This document shows positions 24,977-33,157 of a stretch of DNA of 64,000 nt, in pieces; position 1 is the stretch's first letter; each line of letters opens with the position of its first letter. This DNA is from CAVSJJ01 sp963771015. Lineage in GTDB: Bacteria; Actinomycetota; Actinomycetes; Actinomycetales; Dermatophilaceae. A model generated the notes under the pieces. The model searched no databases, was not told the DNA's origin, and worked only from the letters and a program-made list of their open reading frames with translations. The position numbers and the translations under genes were made by a program. Where the stretch lies: the NCBI GenBank assembly GCA_963771015.1, contig CAVYRN010000005.1, forward strand, positions 434,001 to 498,000. The letters run 5' to 3'.

Positions 24977-25618
24977 ATGTCAACACCTCCGACAGGCGGG
25001 AGACGTGCCCAGCAGGCGGCCGACACGCGACGGTTGATCCTCGACGCCGCACTGAAGCTGTTCGCGGAACGGGGGTACGGCGCCACCTCGATCGGCGATG
25101 TCGCAGCCGAGGCCGGCGTGGCCGTCCCGACCGTGTATGCGAGCGTCGGGAGGAAGACCCGGCTCGTCGAGCTCATCAACGACAGGATCGACGAGGTCGC
25201 AGACCTGGGACCACTCGCGACGGCGCTGAGCGCGTCGACCGATGCCGTCGAGGTGGCAACGCTGGCGGTCACGATCACGCGTCGGTTCAGCGAGCGAGCC
25301 GGCCACCTGATCGCGGCCATTCGCTCGGCCGGTTCCGCGGGGCCGGAGCTGGCGGCCGTCCACGCGGATGGCGTGGCGCGCCACCGCGCGGGAGCGACAG
25401 CGGCGGCCACGAAACTCGCGTCCCTCGGAGCATTGCGGCCCGGGACCGACGCCGCGATCGCCGCAGCGTTGCTCGACGTGTTGCTCGCACCGGAGTCCTG
25501 GGAGTCACTCACCACGCACCACGCTCTGAGCTGGGACGACGCGGAGGTTGCGCTCAGAGGCGCCATACTCGCGAGCGTGGTCGACCAACGCCCTCGAGTG
25601 CGCCACCGGGCTCGGTAG
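24977..25618 (+). CDS. TetR family transcriptional regulator
   Basis: A 213-residue TetR regulator. The N-terminal DNA-binding domain is canonical (RRLILDAALKLFAERGYGATSIGDVA, then AGVAVPTVYASVGRKTRLVELI). The C-terminal ligand domain is all-helical and variable, so the ligand is not predictable. It is transcribed divergently from a membrane protein that it probably represses together with itself through the repeats in the gap. Confidence 0.92.
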   Translation: MSTPPTGGRRAQQAADTRRLILDAALKLFAERGYGATSIGDVAAEAGVAVPTVYASVGRKTRLVELINDRIDEVADLGPLATALSASTDAVEVATLAVTITRRFSERAGHLIAAIRSAGSAGPELAAVHADGVARHRAGATAAATKLASLGALRPGTDAAIAAALLDVLLAPESWESLTTHHALSWDDAEVALRGAILASVVDQRPRVRHRAR

Positions 25619-25736
25619 GTCAAGGGGACCACCGAGCGCTCCTACCGCCTGCCCGCCCGACCCACACGTTCTCGAGAGGCTGTGGGATCTGCAGATCACC
25701 GGACGGCTCGAGGCCGCCCGCCGGACCGACGCTCCC

Positions 25737-26498
25737 CTAGGAGGTCCTGTGGCGGTAGGTCGCCATGGCGAAGATGTACGCAACGGCGAGGATCCCGAGG
25801 CACCAGGCAAGGGCGATCCAGATGCCGGTGCCGACCGGCTGGCGCGTGAGCAGGTCGCGGATCGTGTTGACGATGGAGGTCACCGGCTGGTGCTCGGCGA
25901 AGACGCGTACCGGGCCGGGCATGGTGTCGGTGGGCACGAATGCCGAGCTGATGAACGGCAGGAGAATGAGCGGGTACGCGAACGCGCCCGCCCCGTCCAC
26001 GGTCTTCGCGGTCAGGCCGGGGATGACGGCGAGCCACGTCAGCGCCAGGGTGAACAGGATCAGGATGCCGGCGACCGCGAGCCACGCCGGCAGTCCCGCC
26101 GGTGAGCGGAAGCCCATGGCCAGCGCGACGAGCACGACGACCACGAGGGAGATCAGGTTGGCGACCAGCGAGGTGAGCACGTGCGCCCACAGCACGGAGG
26201 ACCGGGCGATCGGCATGGACTGGAATCGCTCGAAGATGCCGCTCTTCAGGTCCATGAAGAGCCGGTATGCCGTGTAGGAGATGCCCGACGCGATCGTGAT
26301 GAGCAGGATGCCGGGCAGCAGGTAGGTCACGTACGAGTCCGACCCTGTGTTGATGGCGCCGCCGAGCACGTAGACGAACAGCAACATGAAGGCGATCGGC
26401 ATGATCGCGGTGGTGATGATGGTGTCCAGGCTGCGCGTGATGTGCCGCAGGGACCGTCCCGTCAGGACGGCGGTGTCGCCGAAGAAGTGCGCGGTCAT
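25737..26498 (-). CDS. ABC-2 type export permease (DrrB-like)
   Basis: A 253-residue permease with six membrane helices. The N-terminal RSLRHITRSLDTIITTAIMP and the central SGIFERFQSMPIARSSVLWAH segment are hallmarks of the daunorubicin-resistance DrrB family of ABC-2 permeases. It pairs with the ATPase encoded nine bases upstream. The exporter ejects an unknown hydrophobic compound. Confidence 0.9.
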   Translation of the reverse strand: MTAHFFGDTAVLTGRSLRHITRSLDTIITTAIMPIAFMLLFVYVLGGAINTGSDSYVTYLLPGILLITIASGISYTAYRLFMDLKSGIFERFQSMPIARSSVLWAHVLTSLVANLISLVVVVLVALAMGFRSPAGLPAWLAVAGILILFTLALTWLAVIPGLTAKTVDGAGAFAYPLILLPFISSAFVPTDTMPGPVRVFAEHQPVTSIVNTIRDLLTRQPVGTGIWIALAWCLGILAVAYIFAMATYRHRTS

Positions 26499-26507
26499 CG
26501 TGGTTCC

Positions 26508-27311
26508 TTACTCGTCGGCTGCGCCGCTGCGGTCGTTGCCGGTGTCGCCGTCCTTGGCGTCGTCACTGACGTGGGCGAGGAAGACGTCCTCGAGGGTCGG
26601 CTGTTTCTCGACGTACTCGACGGTGGCGGGCGGGAGCAGCGCCTTGAGCTCGGTGAGGGTGCCGTTCACGATGATCCGACCACCATGGAGGATCGCGATC
26701 CGGTCGGCGAGCTGTTCGGCCTCGTCGAGATACTGGGTCGTGAGCAGCACCGTCGTGCCCTGCTCGGTGAGTTCTTCGACGGTCCGCCACACCTCGAGTC
26801 GCGCCTGGGGGTCGAGCCCGGCCGTCGGCTCGTCCAGGAAGATGACCGGCGGGTTCCCGATGAGGCTCATCGCGATGTCGAGGCGGCGGCGCATGCCACC
26901 GGAGTACGTCGACACCCTCCGCGCGGCCGCGTCGGTCAGCGAGAAGCGATCGAGCAGGTCATCCGCGATCGTGCCCGGGTCCTTCAGGTGCCGCAACCGG
27001 GCGACCAGCACGAGGTTCTCCCGCCCGCTGAGGATGTCGTCGACGGCCGCGAACTGTCCGGTGAGGCTGATGGACTCCCGCACGTCCACAGCCTGAGTGT
27101 CGACATCGAAACCCACGACGGAGGCCGTCCCCGCGTCGGCCTGGAGCAGCGTGGACAGGATCTTCACCACCGTGGTCTTCCCCGCCCCGTTCGAGCCCAG
27201 CAGCGCGAGGATGCTGCCCCGCGCCACGTCGAAGTCCACGCCGCGCAACACCACGAGGTCCTTGTACGACTTCTCCAGTCCCTGCACGCGGATGGTGATC
27301 TCCGTGGTCAC
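26508..27311 (-). CDS. ABC transporter ATP-binding protein (DrrA-like)
   Basis: A 267-residue ATPase. The GTG at 27311 overlaps the stop of the DUF1048 gene (GTGA) and gives a normal N-terminus; a longer frame upstream is rejected. Walker A is GSNGAGKTT, the signature is YSGGMRRRLD, Walker B is VIFLDEPTAGLD, and the switch histidine is replaced by Gln in TTQYLDEA, as is normal for DrrA-type ATPases. The C-terminal VEKQPTLEDVFL is the usual DrrA tail. It drives the adjacent permease. Confidence 0.93.
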   Translation of the reverse strand: MTTEITIRVQGLEKSYKDLVVLRGVDFDVARGSILALLGSNGAGKTTVVKILSTLLQADAGTASVVGFDVDTQAVDVRESISLTGQFAAVDDILSGRENLVLVARLRHLKDPGTIADDLLDRFSLTDAAARRVSTYSGGMRRRLDIAMSLIGNPPVIFLDEPTAGLDPQARLEVWRTVEELTEQGTTVLLTTQYLDEAEQLADRIAILHGGRIIVNGTLTELKALLPPATVEYVEKQPTLEDVFLAHVSDDAKDGDTGNDRSGAADE

Positions 27312-27676
27312 CTCTGCTCTCCTCGCTCCGCGTCCTCGATCGCCCGGGTCAGGCGGGCTCGTTCCTTGTCGATCCACTGCCTGCCGGTGTAGGCCTGCGC
27401 GAAGGCCTCGGCGAACCCGACCGGGTCATCTCCGACGATGGCCCTCACCGGTGTGCCGTCGACGGCAGCGCGGTCCCAGAGGTCGGCGAAGTCACCCATC
27501 ATCGTGAGAGTGGTCTCGCCATCGACGATGCCCCCGCAGTACATGAGGTACCGCTGCAACGCCTTGGCGACAGCGCCGTACGGCTCGGGAAGGGCATCGA
27601 TGCGGGCCTTGTACTGCCTGTACTGCCTCTTCTGCTCGAGTGAGCCGGTGACCATCTCGATCCACTTGGCCGCCAT
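27308..27676 (-). CDS. DUF1048 family protein
   Basis: A 122-residue helical protein starting at the ATG at 27676 (MAAKWIEMVTGSLEQKRQYR), the characteristic DUF1048 opening. The family is found almost exclusively between a PadR regulator and an ABC-2 exporter, exactly as here. The ALPEPYGAVAKALQRYLMYCG segment is well conserved. Its role is unknown; it is cytoplasmic and may sense or assist the exporter. One base separates it from the padR stop. Confidence 0.88.
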   Translation of the reverse strand: MAAKWIEMVTGSLEQKRQYRQYKARIDALPEPYGAVAKALQRYLMYCGGIVDGETTLTMMGDFADLWDRAAVDGTPVRAIVGDDPVGFAEAFAQAYTGRQWIDKERARLTRAIEDAERGEQR

Positions 27677-27677
27677 G

Positions 27678-28013
27678 TCACTTACCTCCTTCGTGGAGCT
27701 GGTCCAGACGTTCTGAAAGGAAGCTCCAGGTCCTCCAGAACTCGTCGAGGTAGCCCTGCCCCGACGCGTTGAGGGAGTACACCTTGCGCGGCGGCCCCTT
27801 CTCGGATGGGACCTTCTCCACGTCGACGAGGCCGCGCTGCTCGATCCTGACGAGCAGCGCATACACGGTCCCTTCGGCGATGTCGGAGAAGCCCTGCTCC
27901 CGCAGCCATGCCGTGATCTCGTAGCCGTAGGCCGGCCGGCCGGACAGGGTCGCGAGGACGATGCCCTCCAGCGTCCCCTTGAGCATCTCGGTCATCTGTT
28001 TGCCCACGAACAC
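27678..28013 (-). CDS. PadR family transcriptional repressor
   Basis: A 111-residue PadR protein. The winged-helix signature LKGTLEGIVLATLSGRPAYGYEIT and GTVYALLVRIEQRGLV is clear, followed by the wing (SEKGPPRKVYSLNASG) and a dimerisation helix. The start may be the listed one or the internal ATG seven residues later (MTEMLKG). It heads the operon padR-DUF1048-ABC ATPase-permease and most likely represses it through the palindromes just upstream. Confidence 0.92.
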   Translation of the reverse strand: MFVGKQMTEMLKGTLEGIVLATLSGRPAYGYEITAWLREQGFSDIAEGTVYALLVRIEQRGLVDVEKVPSEKGPPRKVYSLNASGQGYLDEFWRTWSFLSERLDQLHEGGK

Positions 28014-28020
28014 CTCCTCG

Positions 28021-28068
28021 CACTACTCAGCGTCACTGGCTACCAGTAAATAGTAACACTGAGTAGTG
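28021..28068. promoter_or_regulatory. Nested palindromic PadR operator
   Basis: A perfect 10-bp inverted repeat CACTACTCAG/CTGAGTAGTG (28021-28030, 28059-28068) encloses a second dyad ACTGG-CTA-CCAGT (28035-28047). It lies seven bases upstream of the padR start in an AT-rich patch with a -10-like TACTAT on the minus strand, so repressor binding would block the exporter operon promoter. Confidence 0.7.
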
Positions 28069-28249
28069 GTGGAGGCTCCCACGAGGCAAACGGGGCGTGG
28101 GCACGTCGCGTCCGGCACGGACTCGGGTCTCGTGGGGTGGAAGCCGCCCGCTCAGCAAACAGCTGCGTGGACCTTCTCGCGGCTGGACGCGTCGACGAGG
28201 TGCGGGTCGTGACCGCGTCCGGTGACGGCCCAGTGGCAGCATCGGCCTG

Positions 28250-28813
28250 GTGCACAACGAGCAACGCCTACGGAACCGGACCGCCGCGTCACGCGCCTTC
28301 GCGGACCGCGTGCAGATCGTCATGACCCTGACGGCGCGCCTCAACGCTCTGCCGTTCGACGACCTCGAGGCGCGCAGGACGCTGCTCGGCGAGATCTTCG
28401 GTCGACCGGTCCCTGACTCGCTGTCCATCCTGCCGCCGTTCTACTGCGACCACGGCCTCGGGGCGTCGTTCGGCGAGCGGGTGTTCATCAACCAGGGATG
28501 CTTCTTCCTCGACTTCGGGGGCATCACGATCGGTGACCGTGTCCTGATCGGTCCGCGAGTGACGCTGAGCACCGCCGGCCACCCCGTCGAGGTCGACGAG
28601 CGCTACGACTACATCACGCACGCTCCGATCGTCATCGAGGACGACGTGTGGATCGGCGCCGCAGCGACGATCACACCCGGAGTGACGATCGGTCGTGGCT
28701 CGGTCATCGGCGCCGGCGCGGTCGTCGCCAAGGACGTGCCACCGCTGAGCGTTGTGACGGCGACGAGCGCCGTGCTGCGAAAGCGTCTCGGTCCGGCCGA
28801 GCAAACGCCCTAA
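28250..28813 (+). CDS. Left-handed beta-helix sugar O-acetyltransferase (maltose/galactoside type)
   Basis: A 187-residue hexapeptide-repeat acetyltransferase with a GTG start. The N-terminal helical part (TARLNALPFDDLEARRTLLGEIFG) leads into FYCDHGLGASFGERVFINQGCFFLDFG and repeated hexapeptides (IGDRVLIGPRVTLSTAGHPV, VWIGAAATITPGVTIGRGSVIGAGAVV). The catalytic histidine is in STAGHPV. The family transfers acetyl from CoA to sugars such as maltose or galactosides, or to nodulation-factor-like acceptors. It is monocistronic and ends at a strong terminator. Confidence 0.9.
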   Translation: MHNEQRLRNRTAASRAFADRVQIVMTLTARLNALPFDDLEARRTLLGEIFGRPVPDSLSILPPFYCDHGLGASFGERVFINQGCFFLDFGGITIGDRVLIGPRVTLSTAGHPVEVDERYDYITHAPIVIEDDVWIGAAATITPGVTIGRGSVIGAGAVVAKDVPPLSVVTATSAVLRKRLGPAEQTP

Positions 28814-29181
28814 CATCTGCGGTCCGACCACGCTGGTCCACATGGACCGACGCTGCGGCGTATCCAAGACCTCCGTCTCGATAGGCGAATCGCGGCGGAG
28901 AGGGCTACGTCGGAGACGTAGCCCTCTGTCGGTGGGAATGGATCGTGTGTCCTGTCCCCAAGCGAGGTCCGCCTGCGGGCACGCACGACCGATGGCACTC
29001 CGGTCCTCGCGGCCTTGCTCCTCGGACAACAGGCGGAGTCGCGACATTCCTTCTGCGACCCGTTGCGTGCCCCTCGAGGAGCATCTTCCTGCGGACGACG
29101 CAGTGGGTACCTGGGTGGCCGGTGGCATGGTCCGCGCGTTGCAGGATCGCTGCCTGTCCGTGGTCCGCGAACCCCCCTGGT
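28814..29181. other. Intergenic region with terminator, no gene seen
   Basis: About 370 bases between convergent genes. Apart from the hairpin at 28899-28927 nothing was recognised. Confidence 0.45.
28899..28927. terminator. Strong hairpin terminator
   Basis: A perfect 13-bp stem (AGAGGGCTACGTC-type arms, 28899-28911 and 28915-28927) with a tight GGA loop, about 85 bases after the acetyltransferase stop. Confidence 0.8.
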
Positions 29182-29487
29182 TCACGTGGTGAGTTGCGGC
29201 GCTCGTCGCCGTCGACGCCCCCGGAGCCAACCGAGAGCGAAGCCGACGAGCAACACAGCTACGCCTCCGCCGACCAACCCGGCCAGCTGGCGCAGCCGGG
29301 CCCAGGTCGAGGAGGCGCGGGGAACTTCGCGCATGTCGGCTCGCGTCCGGGCCACGTAGTTGACCGTCGCCGTTGACTCACGACCGAAACGGTCGATGAC
29401 GCGTCCCCGGGCTGAGTAGCTGCCGGCCATGTCGACCTGGACGACCTGGGCCTCGGCCCGGTGTCTCTCACCGCGGCCGTCGAGCAT
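29182..29487 (-). CDS. Hypothetical membrane-anchored protein
   Basis: A roughly 101-residue protein from the ATG at 29487, overlapping the end of the DUF4395 gene by 20 bases; an upstream start at 29520 is also possible. The N-terminal ~60 residues form a short beta-rich region (VQVDMAGSYSARGRVIDRFG), followed by one membrane helix (LAGLVGGGVAVLLVGFALGWL) and a strongly basic RGRRRRRAPQ tail. No family is recognised. Overlap with DUF4395 suggests one transcript. Confidence 0.5.
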   Translation of the reverse strand: MLDGRGERHRAEAQVVQVDMAGSYSARGRVIDRFGRESTATVNYVARTRADMREVPRASSTWARLRQLAGLVGGGVAVLLVGFALGWLRGRRRRRAPQLTT

Positions 29488-30052
29488 CCCGCGCGGGCCG
29501 GCCCGCGACCCCGACGGCACAGGCTCCGTGCGCGCAGATCTCGAACGCCTCGTCCTTGTGCGCCCAGCCTCGCCGCACCAGCTGCCCGTGGATCTCGCAG
29601 CCCAGGCACAGCCCGAGAGCCGACTCGAGCCACATCAGGGTGAGGCACACCAAACAGATCGACCGGGGCAGCCAGCCACGGATGCCGGTGTTGGTGATGA
29701 CCGTCATCGCTCCCGCCATCGCCAGCCCGAGCGTCCACGCGAAGCGCTTCGGCTTGGCCGACACCCAGTCCGGTGGCTGCCGCCGGGTCATCCACCCGGC
29801 CGCCAGACCCACCGGGCTGCGGGAGATCCCGGCGCTCACCCGGACGAGGAGCTCGACGAAGAAGAACGAGGACGCGACCTGCAGACCCAGGTACCGATGC
29901 TCGAAGTAGGCGTGGGCGAACGCCACGGGCGCCAGAACCATCGTGGTGCCAGCCGCCGCACGCACCTGGTGCTCATTGACCACGGGTGCCCGCACCGGCG
30001 CACCGTCCCCGGCGCGGCCCTCCAGCACGTGGTGTGTAAACAGGTCCCTCAC
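29468..30052 (-). CDS. DUF4395 family membrane protein
   Basis: A 194-residue membrane protein from the GTG at 30052 (VRDLFTHHV); an ATG at 30094 would add 14 residues. Four hydrophobic helices are visible. The C-terminal motif LESALGLCLGCEIHGQLVRRG carries the C-x-x-C pair typical of DUF4395, a family often linked to thioredoxin- or sulfurtransferase-type genes and proposed to act in sulfur or redox handling. Here no such partner is adjacent, only a small membrane-anchored protein. Confidence 0.78.
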   Translation of the reverse strand: MRDLFTHHVLEGRAGDGAPVRAPVVNEHQVRAAAGTTMVLAPVAFAHAYFEHRYLGLQVASSFFFVELLVRVSAGISRSPVGLAAGWMTRRQPPDWVSAKPKRFAWTLGLAMAGAMTVITNTGIRGWLPRSICLVCLTLMWLESALGLCLGCEIHGQLVRRGWAHKDEAFEICAHGACAVGVAGRPARDARRPR

Positions 30053-30361
30053 CGTCGGACTCCTCGCTCGCAGGTGCCTCGCCAACGCCGGCATCCGAGG
30101 AACGGCGGTAGGACCGCTCAGCGGCCTGGGCCTTCTCGCATGGAGGAGCGGCTCGCTGGGAGCCTCGATACGTGGTGGCCCGCAGATGCGTCGTTCTGAT
30201 GGCCCACAATGCGCGGTTGCGCCGGCCGCCTTGCCCGCTGCTCGGCCCCACGGTTCGAACAGCCCGGGTTGGTCGGCACGCGGCGGAAGGGGCCAGTCCG
30301 CGGAGGACGCAACGACGGGGTGTGCCCGGCTAGCGCTATCCCGGGCAACCATCCCGTGGCG
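30053..30361. other. Intergenic region, no gene supported
   Basis: About 310 bases between the divergent DUF4395 and nucleotidyltransferase genes. Open frames continue from the DUF4395 frame but lack coding character. Confidence 0.4.
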
Positions 30362-30405
30362 CAACTATAGTTGACTCATGCCAACAATAGTTAGATTATC
30401 GTGGC
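30362..30405 (+). promoter_or_regulatory. Leaderless promoter with two tandem palindromes, NTase/HEPN operon
   Basis: A perfect 12-bp palindrome CAACTATAGTTG (30362-30373) is followed exactly 20 bases later by an imperfect copy CAACAATAGTTA (30382-30393). A -35-like TTGACT (30371-30376) overlaps the first, and a -10 (TAGATT at 30392-30397 or GATTAT at 30394-30399) overlaps the second. The -10 ends seven to nine bases before the ATG at 30406, so the mRNA is probably leaderless. Repressor binding at two sites one helical face apart would block this promoter. Confidence 0.7.
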
Positions 30406-31032
30406 ATGGACCTCTCGTTCCCTCTAGCGACCGTAGCGCCCACGCTTGATGCCGGGGTGTTGCAGGTACTGGCGGCCACGACCGCGGCATGCACCGCGGC
30501 CGAGGTGCACCGTCGCCTCGGCCACGGTAGCGATGAGGGGGTCCGCAAGGTATTGGCCCGCCTGGTCAGGCAGGGGGTGGTGCTCGCCGAGACCCCCGCC
30601 CGCTATCCCCTGTACCGCCTGAACCGGGAACACGTGGCCGGACCCCATATTGAGGCGCTGACCAGGGTTCGGGATCAGATCTTCGAGAACATACGCGAGG
30701 AGGTTGCCGGCTGGCAGGTCGAGCCTCTTCACGCTGGCCTGTTCGGATCGTTCGCACGGGGCACCGCCGACTCGGACAGCGACATCGACGTGTTGCTTGT
30801 CCGGCCCGAGCCCCTCGCTGAGCTCGCCGAGGAGGGGTGGCTGGACCAGCTCGGTCGCCTCGACCGCCGCATCCAGGTGTGGACCGGCAATGCCGCCCAG
30901 ATCATCGACCTCGCCCCGGCCACGCTTGGCCAGATGGCCCACGACGGCGACCCCTTGGTCGATTCATGGCGCGCCGAGGACATCCCCGTGCACGGCGAAC
31001 GCCTCCTCGACCTGCTTCGGAGGCTTCGATGA
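30406..31032 (+). CDS. Winged-helix / minimal nucleotidyltransferase fusion (antitoxin-like)
   Basis: A 208-residue two-domain protein. Residues ~10-85 form a winged helix (TAAEVHRRLGHGSDEGVRKVLARLVRQGVV, then a wing with RYPLYRLNREHVA). Residues ~100-200 form a minimal nucleotidyltransferase with the signature GSFARGTADSDSDIDVLLV, including the GSxxRG and DxD metal-binding residues. The position of the third carboxylate appears to be occupied by Gln (RRIQVW), which may affect catalysis. With the coupled HEPN gene downstream this matches HEPN-MNT toxin-antitoxin modules, where the nucleotidyltransferase neutralises the HEPN protein, often by AMP transfer. The winged helix is well placed to bind the palindromes in the promoter. 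Confidence 0.82.
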   Translation: MDLSFPLATVAPTLDAGVLQVLAATTAACTAAEVHRRLGHGSDEGVRKVLARLVRQGVVLAETPARYPLYRLNREHVAGPHIEALTRVRDQIFENIREEVAGWQVEPLHAGLFGSFARGTADSDSDIDVLLVRPEPLAELAEEGWLDQLGRLDRRIQVWTGNAAQIIDLAPATLGQMAHDGDPLVDSWRAEDIPVHGERLLDLLRRLR

Positions 31033-31433
31033 CCCCCCGCCGCTCTGGTCGCGTCGTAACGTGCACGCCCGCCGAATGTCGCGGGCGCCGCGACCAGGCG
31101 CGCGCGTTTCTGGAAGTCGCCGAACTCGTCCTCACCGAAGACCGCCGTGAGGCGCACGTCGCAGCCGCCCTGGCCGTCCTGGGTGGCATCGCCGCAGCAG
31201 ATGCGATCTGCGGGCTCAGTCTCGGCAAGTGGAGCCGGGGCCAGGACCACAGCCAGGCGGTGGACCTGCTCGACGAGGTCGCGCTGCGAGACACCACCCT
31301 GCCCACCAAACTCCGGCGCCTACTCGCAGACAAGGACGCGGCGCACTACTCCTCGACCCTCATCACGGTCGAGAAGGCCAAGACCATGGTGCGCCACGCC
31401 GCCGCCCTGTTGGCTGAGGCAGACACCCGCTGA
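31029..31433 (+). CDS. HEPN-like helical protein, toxin partner candidate
   Basis: A 134-residue all-helical protein whose ATG overlaps the nucleotidyltransferase stop (ATGA). The helix pattern (RRDQARAFLEVAELVLTE, AHVAAALAVLGGIAAADAIC, a central variable loop, then KAKTMVRHAAALLAEA) is that of HEPN proteins. The canonical R-x4-6-H RNase motif is not seen; instead there is LLADKDAAHYSS near residues 103-114, a K-D-x-x-H-Y arrangement seen in an actinobacterial HEPN subgroup. It may therefore be a non-canonical or weak RNase. Partner identity rests on genetic coupling. Confidence 0.75.
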   Translation: MTPRRSGRVVTCTPAECRGRRDQARAFLEVAELVLTEDRREAHVAAALAVLGGIAAADAICGLSLGKWSRGQDHSQAVDLLDEVALRDTTLPTKLRRLLADKDAAHYSSTLITVEKAKTMVRHAAALLAEADTR

Positions 31434-31641
31434 ACCTGTCCTGGGCCGAACCTCGCGCTGGAGGTCGGCTGGTTGGCCGAAACGCGGCGGTATGCAGCAG
31501 GTGCGAACCGTCCGACTCTGCTTGTGCGGTCACTGGCAGCTCGGTCGGCTACCGACCTTCAGTTGGCTACCGGCCTCTGGCGCACAGCGCGAGCCGCACC
31601 CCACGGTGGTGCCGACCGGCCTGGTGTGCGCCTCGACGCGA

Positions 31642-32230
31642 TCACCGCCCGTCGACGGACTCGTTCTGATCGGGTGTCGATGCCGTCGTCGGGACCGGGT
31701 CCGGCACTCGCTGCGGGATCACGCACGCCACGGTCAGCACCGCGAGGAGGGTGAACAGCAGCACGGTGGTCCAGGCTGCCCGCGGGCCGCCCAAATCGCG
31801 AAGGCTGCTGTCGGCCACCGCGACCGCGGCGAAGTACTCCGGGACCGGCAGCACCGCGCACGCGCCCAACGTCCACCGGGCGCGCCGCGACCCCTTCCCG
31901 GCCAGCGTAACCGCCCGCCATGCCGAACAGCGGCACGGCCACTGCGCCGCCGCCCAGGCCGTCGACGAACACCGACACGAGGACGGAAGGCGTCGCGAGC
32001 GGGAAGACCAGCGGCGCCGCCACGAGCCAGCGCGGCGCTCCACCCCGCGACTGCCGGTGCGGGGCCCACCCGAGCAGGCCGCCCACCACGGCGCCGGGCA
32101 GCAGGACGCCCTCGAACGTGCCGAACCAGTCCAACGTGGAGTCCGGTCCGGCGAACTCCGCCATGACCACCCGCAGCGACGCCGCCCACGCCAGCCCGCA
32201 TACCGCGCCGACCAGCACCGGCGGCGGCAC
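31642..32230 (-). pseudogene. Frameshifted membrane protein, paralog of the protein at 35635-36258
   Basis: The N-terminal half (from a GTG at 32230) reads GAVCGLAWAASLRVVMAEF ... FGTFEGVLLPGAVVGGLLGWA ... FGMAGGYA in one frame. The C-terminal half (LGACAVLPVPEYFAAVAVA ... WTTVLLFTLLAVLTVACVIP) continues in the frame shifted by one base, with the switch between about 31895 and 31912. The joined protein matches the intact gene at 35635-36258 along its length (shared CGLAWAA, LGTF/FGTF, GG(Y)A and AVL(T/S)(V/L)ACxIP). One extra base explains everything. It could be a true mutation or a sequencing error. Confidence 0.75.
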
Positions 32231-32413
32231 GACCCCCTGGTGCCGCCGCCCGAGTCCACGACGCCCTCCTCCGATCCGGAGCGCCACGCCAGCAGGCGTT
32301 CACCAGCGCGCACATCAGCCGAAGTACTCAACCGCCTCATCACAACCCGACCACGCACCCCTGCGACGGGGCGCGTGGTGACCGCAAGGGCACGAAGTGG
32401 GTCACTCCGGCAG

Positions 32414-33157
32414 TCATTGCTCGTCTGCCTTGTCGGTGACCTCACCGCCGAGGTCTGGCCCGCGCCTTGCCGAGTGGCCTTCGACAGCGAGCATGGTCCA
32501 GCGATCAGCCGGTGGTTGTCGGTTGGCCCGGATGTACGACAGGACGGCGAGTACCCGGCGGTGGCGCTGGTCGGAGTCGGGGAGGTTGAGCTTGGTCATC
32601 AAGTTGCTGACGTGGGCCTCTACGGTGCGTGCGCTGAGGAAGAGGCGGTCTGCGATTCCGGTATTGGTGAGGCCTTCGGCCATCAGTCGGAGAACGTCGA
32701 GCTCCCTAGATGACAGCCGAGCGAGCGGGCCTTCTTGCTGTGCGTTGATGAGCGCGGAGACGACCTTAGGGTCGAGTGCCGAGCCTCCTGCGGCCACCCG
32801 CTGCGCGGCGTCGATGAACTCGTCGACCTCGAAGACTCGGTCCTTGAGCAGGTAGCCGAAGGCCGGTTGGGCCACGAGGTCGACCACGCTGGAGCTGTCG
32901 ATGTGCTGCGAGAGGAGAAGGACGCCGAGGTCGGGTCGGTCGCTCTTGAGGCGTCGGGCCGCGGTTGCTCCCTCATCGGTGAACGTGGGGGGCATCCGCA
33001 GGTCGAGGACGACGATGTCGGGATCGGTGTTCGCGACCAGATCCTCAAGACCACTCGGGTCGCCGGCCGAGCCCACCACCTCGTGGCCCTTGTCCATGAA
33101 GAGTCGCACGAGCCCGTCGCGCAGCAGCGCCTGGTCCTCGAGCACGATCACCCGCAT
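32414..33157 (-). CDS. NarL/LuxR-type response regulator
   Basis: A 247-residue response regulator. The receiver domain starts MRVIVLEDQALLRDGL (acidic pocket Glu-Asp), with the phosphoacceptor Asp in DIVVLDLRMPP and the conserved Lys in GYLLKDRV. The C-terminal LuxR helix-turn-helix is LSSRELDVLRLMAEGLTNTGI and SARTVEAHVSNLMTKL. A poorly conserved ~30-residue tail follows. The start overlaps the end of the histidine kinase gene by ten bases, so the two form one two-component system. Confidence 0.94.
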   Translation of the reverse strand: MRVIVLEDQALLRDGLVRLFMDKGHEVVGSAGDPSGLEDLVANTDPDIVVLDLRMPPTFTDEGATAARRLKSDRPDLGVLLLSQHIDSSSVVDLVAQPAFGYLLKDRVFEVDEFIDAAQRVAAGGSALDPKVVSALINAQQEGPLARLSSRELDVLRLMAEGLTNTGIADRLFLSARTVEAHVSNLMTKLNLPDSDQRHRRVLAVLSYIRANRQPPADRWTMLAVEGHSARRGPDLGGEVTDKADEQ

